From: Pisaster brevispinus
Taxonomy: Eukaryota; Echinodermata; Asteroidea; Forcipulatida; Asteriidae
Length of the DNA stretch: 64,000 nucleotides
NCBI GenBank assembly: GCA_023634235.1
Contig: JAMKCF010000012.1
Location: 4,322,329 to 4,386,328 of the forward strand
Direction: 5' to 3'
This document shows, in pieces, positions 1-12,667 of the stretch. The first letter of the stretch is position 1, and each line of letters opens with the position of its first letter. The translations under genes were made by a program, and so were the position numbers. Below the pieces are notes generated by a model. The model did no database searches. It was not told the DNA's origin and worked only from the letters and a program-made list of their open reading frames with translations.

Positions 1-1499
1 TTAATCAAAATTGTTCTACACCATGCAAAGCCTTCATAGATAAATGTACAATAAATTCAAATGTAATTTGGCCATTGACAAGCCAAAACCAGAAACCATA
101 AAACGAAAAATATCATATGGTATTTTGCACTAATATAATCCATACAACAAAAAATGATGTATAGTCTTTTACAATGTACATTATTTTTTTTAAAGAAGAA
201 ATTGTAGATGCCTGATTCTTTGTAAATAATTGACGAATTTTTGAAAAACTCTTTGCACAACTGGCAGATGGACTCTTCACTGTCTTCGGCCAAAGGAAAA
301 CAATAATTGCACAATTTATATATTTCATGTCAACAGAACATAACAATTTAGAGTGAAATCTAAACACATCGTACACTTTCAGATTACTCAGGTTCCAAAG
401 TTCTAGAAGGCATGAATGTTCATATTTTTTAACGAAAGGGGACAATTAAGTGCCCCATTGTTCCGGTGTAACCAATGCATGTCTTCATCATACATGTCTT
501 TATATAAACACCTGGTAAACTAACCAAACATCCAGAACGAAATCAAAACAGGCCCACTTTGCAACGGGACACCGACGGAAAGCCGGGATTCACACTAGAA
601 AAAAGCAGACGAAACAAAATGTTGACACCCGAGGTGCTGAAAAAATTACAAGTCACTGACGCTGAAGGAAGAGGACAGACAGATCGTAAATATGCCTCAC
701 GGGTAGAAATGGACACCAAGGTGTATATGCAGATACAGTAGTCTGAGGTGCTGTTCAGACCGCATCACTGCAATGATGAATAACCAACGAGACTCAACTA
801 TCCCTAACAAACACACATATTGCATGCATACCGATATTTACATGGTTACATTTACGGCACATTGGCTGTATAGGTATAATATAGGTTTCCCGAAAAACAT
901 TTTCAGCAAATAAGCGGCAAATTTAAACCTTGTGTTAATCGTGCAAATTTGAAAATTCCTCAAAACTGTCGGTCAGTTTCACTTTATGGTTAAGTAATTG
1001 TTCTCATGCGGTGAAATAAGATAACCTTTCAATTTAACAACAATCCACTAGAACAACATTCTAATTCACAGAAATCTCTAGTTGCGCCTACTCTGCTAGA
1101 TTGAATGCCAATTTTGAAGGCTAAAAAGAACGCCTAAAAAGTTTAATTGAATATAGTGCTATATCAATTTGTATGCCTTACAGTGCAATTGAATGGTGGT
1201 TTCAACTTAAGAGGCAAAATATCCCTTTAAAACGATTGCATGAAAGTGAAATAGGCCGATTCAAAATCTATACTTTATCAATCAGTAGATTTTAGATGTG
1301 AACATTTTGTTCCAATACTGTAGTTTTAAAAAAGTGCACAATATATCTAACCCATCAAAATTTGACAAAATTAGATGGACATGCTTCTGAGAAAGCACCA
1401 TTTATAAACAACTTATATGAGATAGAATTTGTATTTGATTAACTGCTGAGTACTTGTTGTATAGTAGGTCCTTTTAAAACTCATTGCTGGTGATAACCT
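1..1499. other. AT-rich stretch, no supported gene except a weak exon candidate
   Basis: Apart from the candidate exon at 552-741, I see no gene, repeat family or RNA. Two overlapping minus-strand frames at 57-445 are AT-rich and unlike known proteins. Confidence 0.5.
552..741 (+). CDS. Candidate terminal exon, unrecognised product
   Basis: A possible acceptor (CAAAACAG, ending 551) is followed by about 62 open codons ending in TAG at 739-741. The translation is strongly polar and protein-like (GKPGFTLEKSRRNKML, then TPEVLKKLQVTDAEGRG, ending YMQIQ), unlike the low-complexity frames nearby, and the local sequence is less AT-rich. I do not recognise a family. It could be a last exon of a plus-strand gene that starts left of the window, or chance. 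Confidence 0.2.
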
Positions 1500-1690
1500 A
1501 ATGTACCATATCAGGCCTCGAAATAACCCACGGCACCCACAGCAATTGCCGTGGTGCCCTGTGCTTTGCTGTGGTGCCCTTTGCAACGTTCCAATACAAA
1601 TTTACATTTTCCTCATAGAGTGCCCCTTACCAGAGGAAAATTGCTGTGCCCCTTCAACAGCGAAGTTCAAGGCCTGCCATATAGCTATAT
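1500..1690. repeat. Possible dispersed repeat with GTGGTGCCC phrases
   Basis: CAGCAATTGCCGTGGTGCCC, CTGTGGTGCCC and AAAATTGCTGTGCCCCTTC recur within this block. Similar phrases are at 20545-20570 (CAATTGCCTTGGTGCCCC) and 4450-4500 (GGCAACATAGGCAATAGCC). No coding sense. Confidence 0.3.
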
Positions 1691-1884
1691 AGCTAGATTT
1701 CACTGTTTTATACAAATGTCAAAAAATGAACATTTGTTTGTATCTGTAGTATGTTGTGGCAGACAAAATTTAAATAGTTTAATTTATATTCTTGAAGAAG
1801 GTTTAATGTTGTAAAGCACCCTGGGGTTGAACCAGCATGAGGCAGTCAATAAATATAACTATCATTTTATATTATTTTGAATTT

Positions 1885-2170
1885 AGTGCTTACCCTTATA
1901 CTGATGTGTGATGAGCACAGTATACTTATTAGCCATTTTGAGATACCGTGGACACTATGGGAGTGCACTGTTTGGTTTGGGTGTATACAGACAGATTTAC
2001 CCAAACCAAATAGTGTAATATCATTGTGTCCACCATATCTCAAAATGGCTTGATTGCTTTCTAAGTCCGGTGTTGGAATTAATTCGCATGCTACTCAGGT
2101 GGGATTAGGACCCATAACTCATGCAGTCTAGAGTAGATGTCTTAACTGCTTGAGCATCAAACGTGCCTGG
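1885..2170 (-). repeat. tRNA-headed SINE, interrupted
   Basis: Minus-strand copy of the SINE family whose best copies are at 39185 and 22748. The box B-like GGGATTAGGACC and box A-like region lie at about 2098-2165. The tail part (CCCTTATACTGATGTGTGATGAG..CAGTATAC) lies at 1893-1925. A foldback element at 1931-2050 splits it. Confidence 0.5.
1931..2050. repeat. Foldback MITE inserted in a SINE
   Basis: AGCCATTTTGAGATA at the left end pairs with TATCTCAAAATGGCT at the right end. GTGGACAC pairs with GTGTCCAC, and GTTTGGTTTGGGT pairs with ACCCAAACCAAAT around a loop GTATACAGACAGATTT. The flanks on both sides belong to one minus-strand SINE, so this is a 120-bp insertion into it. Confidence 0.65.
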
Positions 2171-2579
2171 TGACGTGAGGCAAGTTTGAATCATAACAGC
2201 AGCAGGTACCACAAACAATTTAACTGATGTAATAATCGCATCAAGGATAAAGTTGCTAATACAATTATCTATATTTTGTAGCAAGGGACCTTGTGCATGT
2301 TCATTAATGCTTATTTCACTTGAGCAAAAAAAAATAGTATTTAAGGAATTTCATTCATTTATCAATTTGTTTTTTAAATGGAAACAAATAGCCAGGGTAC
2401 TAGTATAAAGTTTGAAAGTATAGCTTTCGGATTAAAAATAGTCCACTTAATAATGCCTTGAATCTTGGAAAGAAAAAGGGCTGTAGCATTTGTTTTTTTC
2501 TACTCAAAACAAAACAAAGATAAATAAATAAAACATCAGAAAACATTTAACATGTTATATTAAAAGAAAGTTTAGATTG

Positions 2580-2880
2580 TTTTAAAGCACATGGACAAGA
2601 TTGGTGATTGTCAAAGACCAATATCCGCACGATGTGTGACGCTGTGTGACCCAACATGAAAGAACAAACCATGAAAACTTTAACCTCAATCAGTCGTCGG
2701 AGCAACGAGAAAACAGTGAAAAACCTTCTCATATATGGTTTCACTGTTTTCAAACATCATGTCTTGGTCTCGCAAGATCAAAACTAATTGATTCACTCAT
2801 TTCTCAAAAACTATAGCATTTCAGGAAAAAAATATATCAAGGGAAGTTTTCCCACCAGAACCATCTTTGTACTAGGTTAT
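2580..2880 (-). repeat. Dispersed repeat R1 (minus copy)
   Basis: Read on the minus strand it shows AAGATGGTTCTGGTGGGAAA, TTTTTGAGAAATGAG, TTTTGATCTTGCGAG, TTTTTCACTGTTTTC, GACTGATTGAGGTTAAAG and CATGTTGGGTCACACAG in order. The same order is found at 50860 and 61660. Confidence 0.55.
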
Positions 2881-5397
2881 TTTCTAACAACTTTAGCAAT
2901 GTTGTTCATACCCTTCAAATGGAATTAAAGGCATCACACTCTGTATCAGTTCACTAAAATTGATATAAGATAAACATTACGCTGCTACAAATGAGTAGTT
3001 GGGTAGTTGCAAGGACCCAATTTCATGCCTCTGCTGACACTAAAAGCAAAAAATCTGCGCATGCATAAGGAGAAAATCCACGTTTAATGTGAGTGTTAGT
3101 CACAGGATAGCTTGTAAGCGAAGACTGATGCCCCTAAGCGCAGAATTCCATGGTAAGCAGAGCCTTGAAACTGGGTCCCGGTGAACTGAGGCATATTCAA
3201 AGAGCTACTTTTAAACAATAATTTCCTAAATATCTTGAAATACCTTGCTTAGCAAATACAGGTTTACCAACCACAAAACCATGTATTATACAATGTCGGG
3301 GACTGGTTCCCAGCAATGTTCTGCATAGATGGAATAAGTTTGTCAGGAAATACACTTAAATTGCATTACTGTTTCATGAAATTTCGTCCGTGATCCATGG
3401 ACAGACTTTGCTTAAGAGCTCTTCACATCCGTGTCCATGGTTATCATGCTTTGAAAAAGATACTTAACAAGATTTGATCGTTTATCCAGGAACGTAATGT
3501 AATTACGCAAATCCACTTTGGTGCAATTAATTACCAGTGGGAGTAAAATCAAGAAAAAACCATACCATTCAGGGCCGTAATAATCACAAATGCAGTCTGA
3601 TGAAATGAAACAAAATTAATGTTCAACTCTTCATTGATGAAAAAGGTCTACATGAATGACTTGAGGTAACATAATGTTATTAAAGAATACCAGAATACAA
3701 TTAAATAAAATGAACCCTTAGAGCACTTCCATCCCTCAACAGACAATCTATATATGGAAAACCAATGGGTTTAAAGGGAAATTACATTATTAGTAATTGC
3801 TGTATTTTTTGAAAAAATTGTGGGTTTGTGTGGGGTAGGATTTAAAATGAAATATCACTCCAACGACCTCTTTACATTTGTCAGTCTGTCACTGCTGAGA
3901 TTTTAGAACTGCAGACAGATCTTGTTGTATAAAAACTCACAAGTTCCACTGATTGTCAGCCAATCATGGCTTCAAAATGGTACAAAATTAAACTTTTCTT
4001 TAAAATTAAACAACACCTGGCAAAGTGAGTTCACTGGATACTTGAAAATATATATATTTTTTTTGTCAGTCGAGTAAGTTAGTCTGTAGTAACTACATTT
4101 TGCTCATGTCTGCAAATGATGTAATCTACCTTTAAGTAAAAGCCAATAGATTCAGATTCAATCTGTGCTCTAAAGTGCTGTTGAATGTGGGATGTCAAAG
4201 TAGGACACAGGTAAATTTGCACAACCCTTTTCCCAGCATCATTTAGCTTGACTGCTAACTCATGGTTGACTAGTGGTTGCTCTTTAACTATCCAGAGCTC
4301 CATTTCACAAAGCACTATAAGACTCATCTTTAAGAGAAGTTGTCAGTGTGATTTGTATTGTGGCATCATACTTTGCTTAGAAAATACGATTGATTCGCAG
4401 TTAAGACTAACCTCAACACTTTGTCAAATCGGTCCCAGGTCTGATACTCCATGAAGGCAACATAGGCAATAGCCCCCTCACCCCATTGCCTTTGGTACGC
4501 CTTAAAATGTTCCAGTAGAAACTTAAATTTCCCTCCTTTATAAGGTAAAAATGTCTTGCCCTTACAGATGCTAGGCCCAAATTTTTGCTGATTTGGGCCC
4601 AAAATTTTGATTTAATTTTAAAACTATTTTTAAAGACTCAAGAAAGTTGTAAGCTTCATTTAAGGTATTGCAAGAAAAATCTGCCAATGATAAGTGGTAG
4701 TTAATTGAAAACTAAAACTGAATTAATGTCGGGATACTGACATTATCTCTTGTCCATCAGCCAAGTACAAACAATTTTGCATATTACAGTTGTGTACATG
4801 TATTTTGTGCATTGTTCGTGGCATATATATAAATATCACCAGCCGTTTTCATTTAATTTTGTTAAGCACACTTAATGTACATTTAAATCGCCTTAGAGCA
4901 TTTTTCTTTAATAAGAAACAGATGGATTTTTATTATTGTACCTGAAGGAGCTACACAAAGATTAATAAAACTGGTTCTAAAAAAGCAATAAATAACTTTA
5001 ATCTGTCTGCGCCCGTCTTGGTCTCGATTCACCACATCATCCTTCTCCTTCAAGCGAAGGTGACAGACTGTTTTCAGTCCTGAATCTTGGCATGCTTTGG
5101 ATACATTGATTTGTACAAAAGAAAAACAAAACGGCCGAAACTAGTCACAGCAGAAATATTGATTTTTACTTTTAAAGCTACCTGAAATGTGTTGTGAATG
5201 TGACTCATTTGAAAAACAAAATAAAGACAATTTTTCTCATTTAAAAAAATATCACCCACAATATTAATATGCAACAGTTACAAAATGTTTTTTATCCATA
5301 CTTAAAATGGTAATTTACGAGTACAATCACCTATAACTATCATCAAACTGATGAATTTTAGTGAATTATTTGAATTTTCTTCATGAATATATAAATA
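2881..5397. other. Non-coding stretch
   Basis: AT-rich with no recognised gene. A fragment like the GCTTA/GGGCCC repeats is at about 3130-3182 (CCCCTAAGCGCAGAATTCC..AAACTGGGTCCC). Inverted TTTGGGCC phrases are near 4572-4610. Confidence 0.5.
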
Positions 5398-5797
5398 ACA
5401 CCTTCATGGGCTTATTTATTATCATTTTTTATAGTCTTTGTACAATTGTTCTGTAATGTTTGTTGAAAATCACGTCACCTTTTCAATAACAAAGGAGAAC
5501 AAAGTGTACAACTCCTTTAAAGTGAACACCTTCATGGGATTGTTTATTAATTTTTATGTTTTTATAGTTATTTGTACATTTTGTTATGTGATGTTTGTTG
5601 AAAATCAACTGACCTTTCAATAACAAAGGAGAACAAAGTGTACAATTCCTGTAAAGTGAACACCTTCATCGGATTGTTAATATTCATATTTTTATAGTTA
5701 TTTGTTCATTTTTTCTGTGATGTTTGTTGAAAATCAAGTGACCTTTTCAATAACAACGAAAGGGGAAAAAAGTGTACAATTCCTTTAATGTTTAACA
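5398..5797. repeat. Three tandem copies of a ~130-bp unit
   Basis: Each copy starts ACACCTTCATSGG and contains TGTTTGTTGAAAATCA, then TTTCAATAACAA and AGTGTACAA(C/T)TCCT. Starts are at 5398, 5526 and 5660. The copies differ by substitutions and small indels. Confidence 0.8.
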
Positions 5798-8700
5798 CAA
5801 TAATTTGTATAATAGGATGAGTGGGGATCCTACATTAAGTATCCCTGCCACCACGGGACTCTAAATCTCCCTCCGGAAACGTTCTTATTACATTCAAATA
5901 CCTACATAGGGAAACGTGATCTGAGAAGGCATGGCTTCTTCATTTATGTTCTCGTCTGTTGCTATGGTAACCAGGCCCTTTATCCGTGATCCTAAGAATT
6001 GTAGAATCTACATCAACGCTTCAAAGAATCTCATTTTTGATGGATGGGTGTCATCCATCTCAGATGAAGTGTTTGTGGTAGAAAAAAATTGAGTGAAGAG
6101 AATACAATGTTCATATTGCACAAACCAGAGCCTTCCCACAAAAACCCAAGCAAATGACAATGACTAGAGCACAAATTGAGATCAACCTGCCAGCTCAGGG
6201 GAGAGTTTGTATGAAAACGAAAATACCTTTGAACAAAAATAATGCCTGCTAAATATATAGGATGCAAAAATAAGTTAGTGGCCTGACGTTTTGACCCTAG
6301 CGGAGTCTTTCTCAAAGGCTAAATGACAACACAACACACAGGTGAACTGGTGTAAAATAAAAAACATTCAAGTGGAAAGTGATGAAAGAGATGAAAGCAC
6401 ACAGAAAAAGCAGGGGATGAACAGAGAGGGGGGGGGGGGTGGGTACGGGAAGGGGCTGGCCCTAACCCCTAACTTGCTTAAGGACACAAGTGGGACCCAG
6501 GCTCTGCTGATCAGAAACACCAGAGCTTGAGTCCGCCTGACTGCAGTTGGTGCTCAGCCACAACACGCCAAAAACTGAACACTTCAAGCCTTAAACAAAA
6601 CAATAAATAAATAAATAAATAATGTCAAAAAAGGAAGAGATTCGGGCACATAGCCAGAAATGTTTTGAGGGGTGTTGTCAAAAAACTGAAGACAAAAAGA
6701 GTACAATTCCTCATCTCTGAATTGGTAATATGCCTCTACCTTCAATTTGTAAATATGCCTCCCAGATCATAATTTTACTCATTTATCCTTGTCACATTCC
6801 AACAGACTCCAAATGCTCAGTGCTGGACCATTTTTAAAAGTTCCCATGATGCATTACAGTTCCAATCACTTCTCACAAAATATTTCCCTTGAAAACATAC
6901 TGAAGTAATTGAAGCCATAATTGCAAAAGTAAATCTGGTTCAACGACAAAATCCTCTTTTGTTTACCCCATGTAAAAGCAGCGTAATTCCTTGAGAAAGA
7001 GAACACACAGAAATGTCATCCATCATAAAACTCGCACGATAGTGGCACTTTTGCATTACGTCGGCAGTAAATTTACAGAGCTAAATGTCGTGGGTTTAAA
7101 AACCCGACAGCTCCGAGTGATAAAACGCCACACTTGTGCATGGTGTGCCGACTAATGAATAAAACCAATCCACTGTGTTTGCCGGATGCAATTAACAAGG
7201 TGAATAAAAGAGAAAGAAACCTTCCGTGTTTTTTTGTCTTTAGTGGTATCCCATTACACACCATAAAGATGGAAACAAGGGCAGGCATGGATTGCCAGAA
7301 CGGCCTCCATAAATAGATGCTGAATTGATTTTCTTTTTTACGTTGTGGTAGGTCACTTCACTGATGTCACTTTGGCAAACTGGATCGTAATCAATGTTAC
7401 AGCAATGCGTTCCAATTTGAGGAACTACAGGGGCAATTGAGTCAATTAACGTAATGGTATTAGAATACTGAGGCTTGCACTCTTTTTTCCACCCATGGAA
7501 GAGTACAAAGATAGCTATACAAAAAGGAACTACGCTTCAGCCTCTCTAGAAGGAGACAGAAAAAAACAGGGGAAGGGAATGAAAAACAGCTAGGTGCCAG
7601 TACCTAATTGCTGGAAAGAAATCTTTCCAGTCTTGCGGTGATGGATACATTTTTATTGAGTGAGGATTTAGCCAGTCTGCCTATGACGTCAAATACTGCT
7701 GTTGACAGTCCAGCAAAAAAAGAAAAGAGAGGTGATAGTTTACAGAGTGTTTTGCGGGAGTATGTTTGATTTATCCACAAACAGTGTCAACCTGATTACG
7801 CTTCTGGATATGTGGGCGGAGGTTTTAAGGGATTTTATATATTTGTTTATTGAGAAATGTTTTATACAAGCTCCGGGGGTTGTTACTTGAGTATTTTGCT
7901 CGGGTTTTCCATCCAAGATTCAGGATTGAGTTGTTTTCCATTACAATCCCTCAAGGAACATGAGTGGGTGTAAAAAAGAGCTATCTTTATCCATCTGTTC
8001 AGTGTTCTAGCGCCGCAAAAGGGTCACCGTGTAATTTAGTTTGCATGGAACTAAACCACTTTTGATTTGAATTCTAGGCACATAAGTACAAGCGATGATA
8101 CACTGAACCAGAATCAATGACATTCTCTGTCAATGGCCAACTATTAGGATAGGATAGATCAAGGAAACATGGATGAAGCAACGATAGAGCGGTATTGAAT
8201 CTACATTCATTTAAAATGCTCACTGCTCACTGAAGAAGGAAGTCACGCCTTCTTTATAAGCAGGATCCAATTTCATGGCACTTCTTACAGTAGCATTCTA
8301 CATGGTTTCAGGGCTAGCTATGTAAGTAAGCTGGAAATTCTTCACTACTAAGGAATTCCCAGTTTCCCACCAACAGGAAAAAACCCACTAACCTGTGGAA
8401 CATGCTGAATGCTTCTCCAACAGTATTTAATGTGTATGGCTTTAATCCGTTGTTACACTGCACATGACTGTGTCTTTATAGGGGCCATTTAGAGTTATCA
8501 GTGTTATAAATCTGTTTTAAAAGTTTGTTTTGACCCACCCACCCACCCCAAATTTTGACTTTTAAATATTGACAGACTATTTAATGTGCCCTATACACTG
8601 AAGCACAAAGTAATGCCTCAAATGAAGCAGATATTTTAGATCAATGCTGTCCACAATTTTGAAAAAAGATACAAACTAAAATAAAATTGATAATTCTGAA

Positions 8701-9794
8701 TGGCCCTTGATAGGACTATGCAGGGAGGAAAATGACCCGACAGACATTTTGCCAGGCTCAAGTAAATTATTGAGTGAATTCCCTGAAGTCACGATAAAAA
8801 TGCACTGTACAATGGTATGCATAATATAAGGGTAAGTATACACTTTTATCCATAGATTGTATACTGTACACCTAATCAGCATACAAGATGTCAAAAAACA
8901 AGGCATTATTCTTGAGAATAGTATGTTTGTAATGCCTGCTCTAATTACAAAATCACTCTCGCACATAAAGCATTAAAATACATTCTTTCCAGAAGCTTGT
9001 CGAAACAACAACATTTTCCCAACCATGTCAAGTGACGAGTGCAGTTATTGACACCATTTGTTGACATTGCTAAATTGTTTAATTTCTCTCCTCCATGCAC
9101 AGGCGAAAGACTTTACTCTACATAGAGCCCCTAAGTGGGTTGATTTCCGTCACACTTGCATTCCGGTATCTCAACCATTTAATTAATATTGATCCTAAAC
9201 TGATTCAGTCTTCGTCAAACGCTGGTTACACACCAACCACTTTATCAGCGATGCGCCAGCAATGCCACGGGCATGGCAGCCGCCGCATAAATTTACAGTG
9301 AGTGGGATATGTCTCCATGTTTCAACAGTCTCGTCTTTCCACTACCCAGTGGGGGAGGAATGTTAAAATCATGTGTAATTCATCACTGGGGAGCTCTTGT
9401 ACATTTAAAATGTCTGTATACCTAACCATTTCAAGAGGAAAAAGCAAGAGCAAAATGTATACATAGCGTGAAACCTAAGACAACTGTATTTTATATACGG
9501 TACACATAGATCCTTGTAATTTGATTGGTGGAACAGGCATCACGTATTATACTTATTTTGCAATGTATTTACTGTTGCAACGTGCTCTGCCTCATAAAAT
9601 GAAGTAGTCCAGTTTTCACCTTCTGATTATATTCTGCACAGCAATGCACTCACATGCATTCAATTTTTGTGTATTATCTTTAACGGAAAACTAGAGTGTG
9701 TCCCAACCTAAATGTGTTATTGTTGTGGTCCAAAGCTCTATATTCTCCAACAAGTTTTTGACAAGAAAACAATGTCTTCCAATTACAAGACAAC
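5798..9794. other. Non-coding stretch, one single-arm repeat
   Basis: Holds the arm at 6268 and a poly-G tract at about 6427. The subregion 7000-7330 is less AT-rich and lacks repeat signatures, as does 9090-9310; these could be conserved non-coding DNA. No exon was recognised. Confidence 0.45.
6268..6345. repeat. GGCCTGACG family, single arm
   Basis: AGTTAGTGGCCTGACGTTTTG ACCCTAGCGGAGTCTTTCTC AAAGGCTAAATGACAACACAACACAC: one arm without the inverted partner. Confidence 0.5.
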
Positions 9795-9890
9795 TTTCGG
9801 CATGTTAATCCGGAGGTTGCAGGTTCAGGTCCCGCTCAAGTCAATTTTTTTCTTTGTTCAACCCCAAATTATTTAAAATTCACAGTCAGC
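9795..9890 (+). repeat. Second-family SINE, 3' part
   Basis: GGAGGTTGCAGGTTCAGGTCCCGCTCAAGTCAATTTT holds a B-box relic, followed by TCTTTGTTCAACCCC, the shared tail. The A-box half is not recognisable. Confidence 0.4.
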
Positions 9891-10154
9891 TTCTCTTGTG
9901 GTTTATTACATGTACTTGATATTGCCAACTACAAGACCTTAAAAATCAGAAAAACAAGAGATCACATCACCCATCCACCCCCCAAAAAATTCCCCAAACA
10001 AAAACCAGAAAAACCCCTGCAGGATATACCAGGAAACGGAAATCAGAGTAACATACCAGAAAAAAAGAGGAAGTCCCCTAAAACAACCGCTGGGGCATCA
10101 CTTAACAACAATGAGTGGACTGCACGAGAACACAGCTTTACCAACAAATAATAA

Positions 10155-10324
10155 GGGAATAAAAGAGTGGCGACGAGTTCTTAAACGGCCGTTTAAAACC
10201 TTGCAGGGTCGTGGCCGTGCGATAAAAGGCCCTCGCCTTTGGCTCGGGCCTTTATCGCACGGCCACGACCCTGCAAGGTTTTAAACGGCCATTTAAGAAC
10301 GAGTCACTTCTCTTTTATTCCCAT
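10155..10324. repeat. Near-perfect 170-bp palindromic foldback element
   Basis: Two arms of about 80 bases, from GGGAATAAAAGAG on the left to its reverse complement CTCTTTTATTCCC on the right, meet at a centre near CCTCGCCTTTGGCTCGGG. The inner 65 bases per arm (including TTAAACGGCC, CCTTGCAGGGTCGTGGCC and GTGCGATAAA) are almost identical. Outer mismatches include GTGGCGACGAG against CTCGTCACTTCTC. The arms are GC-rich against an AT-rich background. No gene is present; it is probably a foldback MITE. Confidence 0.8.
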
Positions 10325-11044
10325 TCATAAATGCCCTTTTGTTAAAAATCGAAAAAATATTATAGACAATCTGTGACAATCTGCTTCACAGCGAATTTTC
10401 GAAGTTTGTACATTTTCAAAAACTTTTTAAAAGTTATGTTTGGTGCGCGTTGGGTTGTGTGTACGCGCGTGTAAAATTAGATTACGCGCTGGTATATAGC
10501 TATATATTGCGTTCTGCATAATTAAATTGGCGTACATGAGCTTGCGTGCCCAACACGCGAAGCCAGCCGGTCTTAAACAGCTGCAGCTGGTCTTTATCAG
10601 CCATTTAAACACCCCCACGTGACATGCTCTCCACCAATAGGAATAGTGAAACTGTCTGGGGTATTTATGAATACAGTCTTAATATTACCTGAATGAAGAA
10701 ATAACACAGCCTAGAGGAGGTCCCAAACAGCAAACTGAAGCCCTGCCCCCTTCGCAAACACAGATGGTAAGATTGTTTAATAACAGCATATAAAGCAATA
10801 CTGTACTTGAGCGAATTTCCACTCCCATTAGGTGTGAGTACTAAATTAGACATGAATGCAAACAGATAGTAATTCATTTTTACATTTGCAAATACCATTG
10901 TGTCATGCTATAACGAATTCCCATCATACAATGGAACGGGCATTCAACCTTCAAGTTTCTTTATATACCCCTGCCCTTCTGTTGACTAAAAACGCAACCA
11001 ACTACTGTCAGGTAATGTAATTTGGGCAGGTTGGTTTATAATAA

Positions 11045-11165
11045 GAAATTAGAATTAGCTGTTGCAAATTGCTTAACAACTAAAATGACCTATGATTTTA
11101 ATGCAAAAAAAAAACAAAACCCAAAATTGCTAATGACCCTAGCAGAGTCTTTCTCAAAAGCTAAA
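11045..11165. repeat. GGCCTGACG family, diverged copy
   Basis: TTAGCTGTTGCAAATTGCTTAAC, a GACCTATGATTTTAATGC block, then GACCCTAGCAGAGTCTTTCTC, as in the 58671 and 42643 copies. Confidence 0.5.
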
Positions 11166-11934
11166 CTGGTTAGTTTATGTAAGAGTGGTTTTGAGTAAAG
11201 GATTGGACCGAATGCACTTCTTTCATAATGCACCCACTTAAAATGCATCAACACAAAAGAGCAATACTACCTCGGGGCACAATGTAGTTTTGCCATAGGG
11301 TTTCTCCAACACTCTTGAGTGTGATCAAACAACATGTCTTTCTATTAAACTGAATGGTCTAGAATAAATTGCATCCCCATTCTGAGCTTTATGTTTTTCG
11401 TTCCCCTTTTGACATTTCATTTTTGCTTTCCAAGTGCCTAATCTCCTTTCCTTGCCCCAGCGGAAAAATCCTAGCATGAAATTGTGACGCGTTTTATCCT
11501 CAACAAGATGAGGAACTCAAAGTAGTTCAAAGGCATCAAGAATTTGGAGAAAATTTAGAATTTCAAATGCATTCTTAGAAATGCATTTACTTAGGCGAAA
11601 ACAATCTGATTCAGACAAGATTTGTGATGTTCCATGCCTAGTGGCAAAACCAGACATTGTCATTTGGGAAGGGGAAGTGGGGGGTGAATATATAATTTTG
11701 TCGCAACAGTGTAAACTTTATGGAGTTTTGGCTGGTACCCTGTCTCATCTAAGCTAGATTGTTATGTGCGTTGCCAGTTTTGTTTTGCTTACAGGATTTA
11801 TGAAATTGGGATCAGATTGAACCTGAGAGTTGATATTAGCTTTTAAACTTTTGCAGATCTAGGCATCTAGACACCATAATATATCTTCAAGTTTATGCTT
11901 GCATACCACAAAAAGGGTCGCAGATTTCTGGTTA

Positions 11935-12665
11935 CAGTCGACTCTCGTTAATACGAGGTCCGCCGGACTGGCCTGTTTTCCTTGTATTATCCGAACGTCG
12001 TCTTAAACGCAGCGCACTATTTACACGTGCACTACAAACGTGTCTAGGCTAGGACGGAGCAGTTTGCTTCCTACTACAGTTTTTATGAGCATCCTGTACA
12101 CAAAAATATCAATGATAAATGCATTTTTGTTGACTATGATCATAGAAATTTAATGTTTTGTATATCTCAAGATAAAAATCATAGCAAAGTCATGTCAAAC
12201 TTGCCGTTCATGTGACCATGATGTGACAGATTCGATACTGAGTAGCGCCTATGCTGAACGTTGTTTTCGCTGGTAGCCGTCAGCGTGTAAGCGAAGTAGC
12301 ATATCAAGCAAAAGTTACCAGCGAAATGTTTTCTGGTTTTCGGATCGGACAGAACCGTGTAGCCGGTCCGATCCGATAAATAGTTTGGCATCAAGAATGT
12401 TATTTCCGAACCTCCCTTGACTGAACGGTAAGCTTTTACGGAACAATTAATTTCAGATCTCGCTACAAAAGTATGAAAAGCAATACATTTTGTCATCATG
12501 GGGCCGCAAAAATACCTCGTATTATCCGTTTCTCGTTACGACCGTGCTCGTATCTTCCGTTTTTTAAGACATTGAAACACGCATGGGACAGTTCGGGACC
12601 GGAGAAATACCTCGTATTAACCGGCGTCTCATATCTTCCGAGCTCGTATTAATGAGAGTCTACTG
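11935..12665. mobile_element. Pogo/Tigger-like non-autonomous DNA transposon
   Basis: The ends are inverted repeats of about 24 bases: CAGTCGACTCTCGTTAATAC on the left, and on the right, read in reverse complement, CAGTAGACTCTCATTAATAC, with two mismatches. The target duplication is TA on both sides (11933-11934 and 12666-12667). CAGT ends with GACTCTCGTTA and TA duplication are characteristic of pogo/Tigger elements. The 731-bp interior repeats phrases such as CCTCGTATTA several times. No transposase is recognised: a 106-codon minus-strand frame (12179-12499) matches nothing I know. Confidence 0.72.
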
Positions 12666-12667
12666 TA

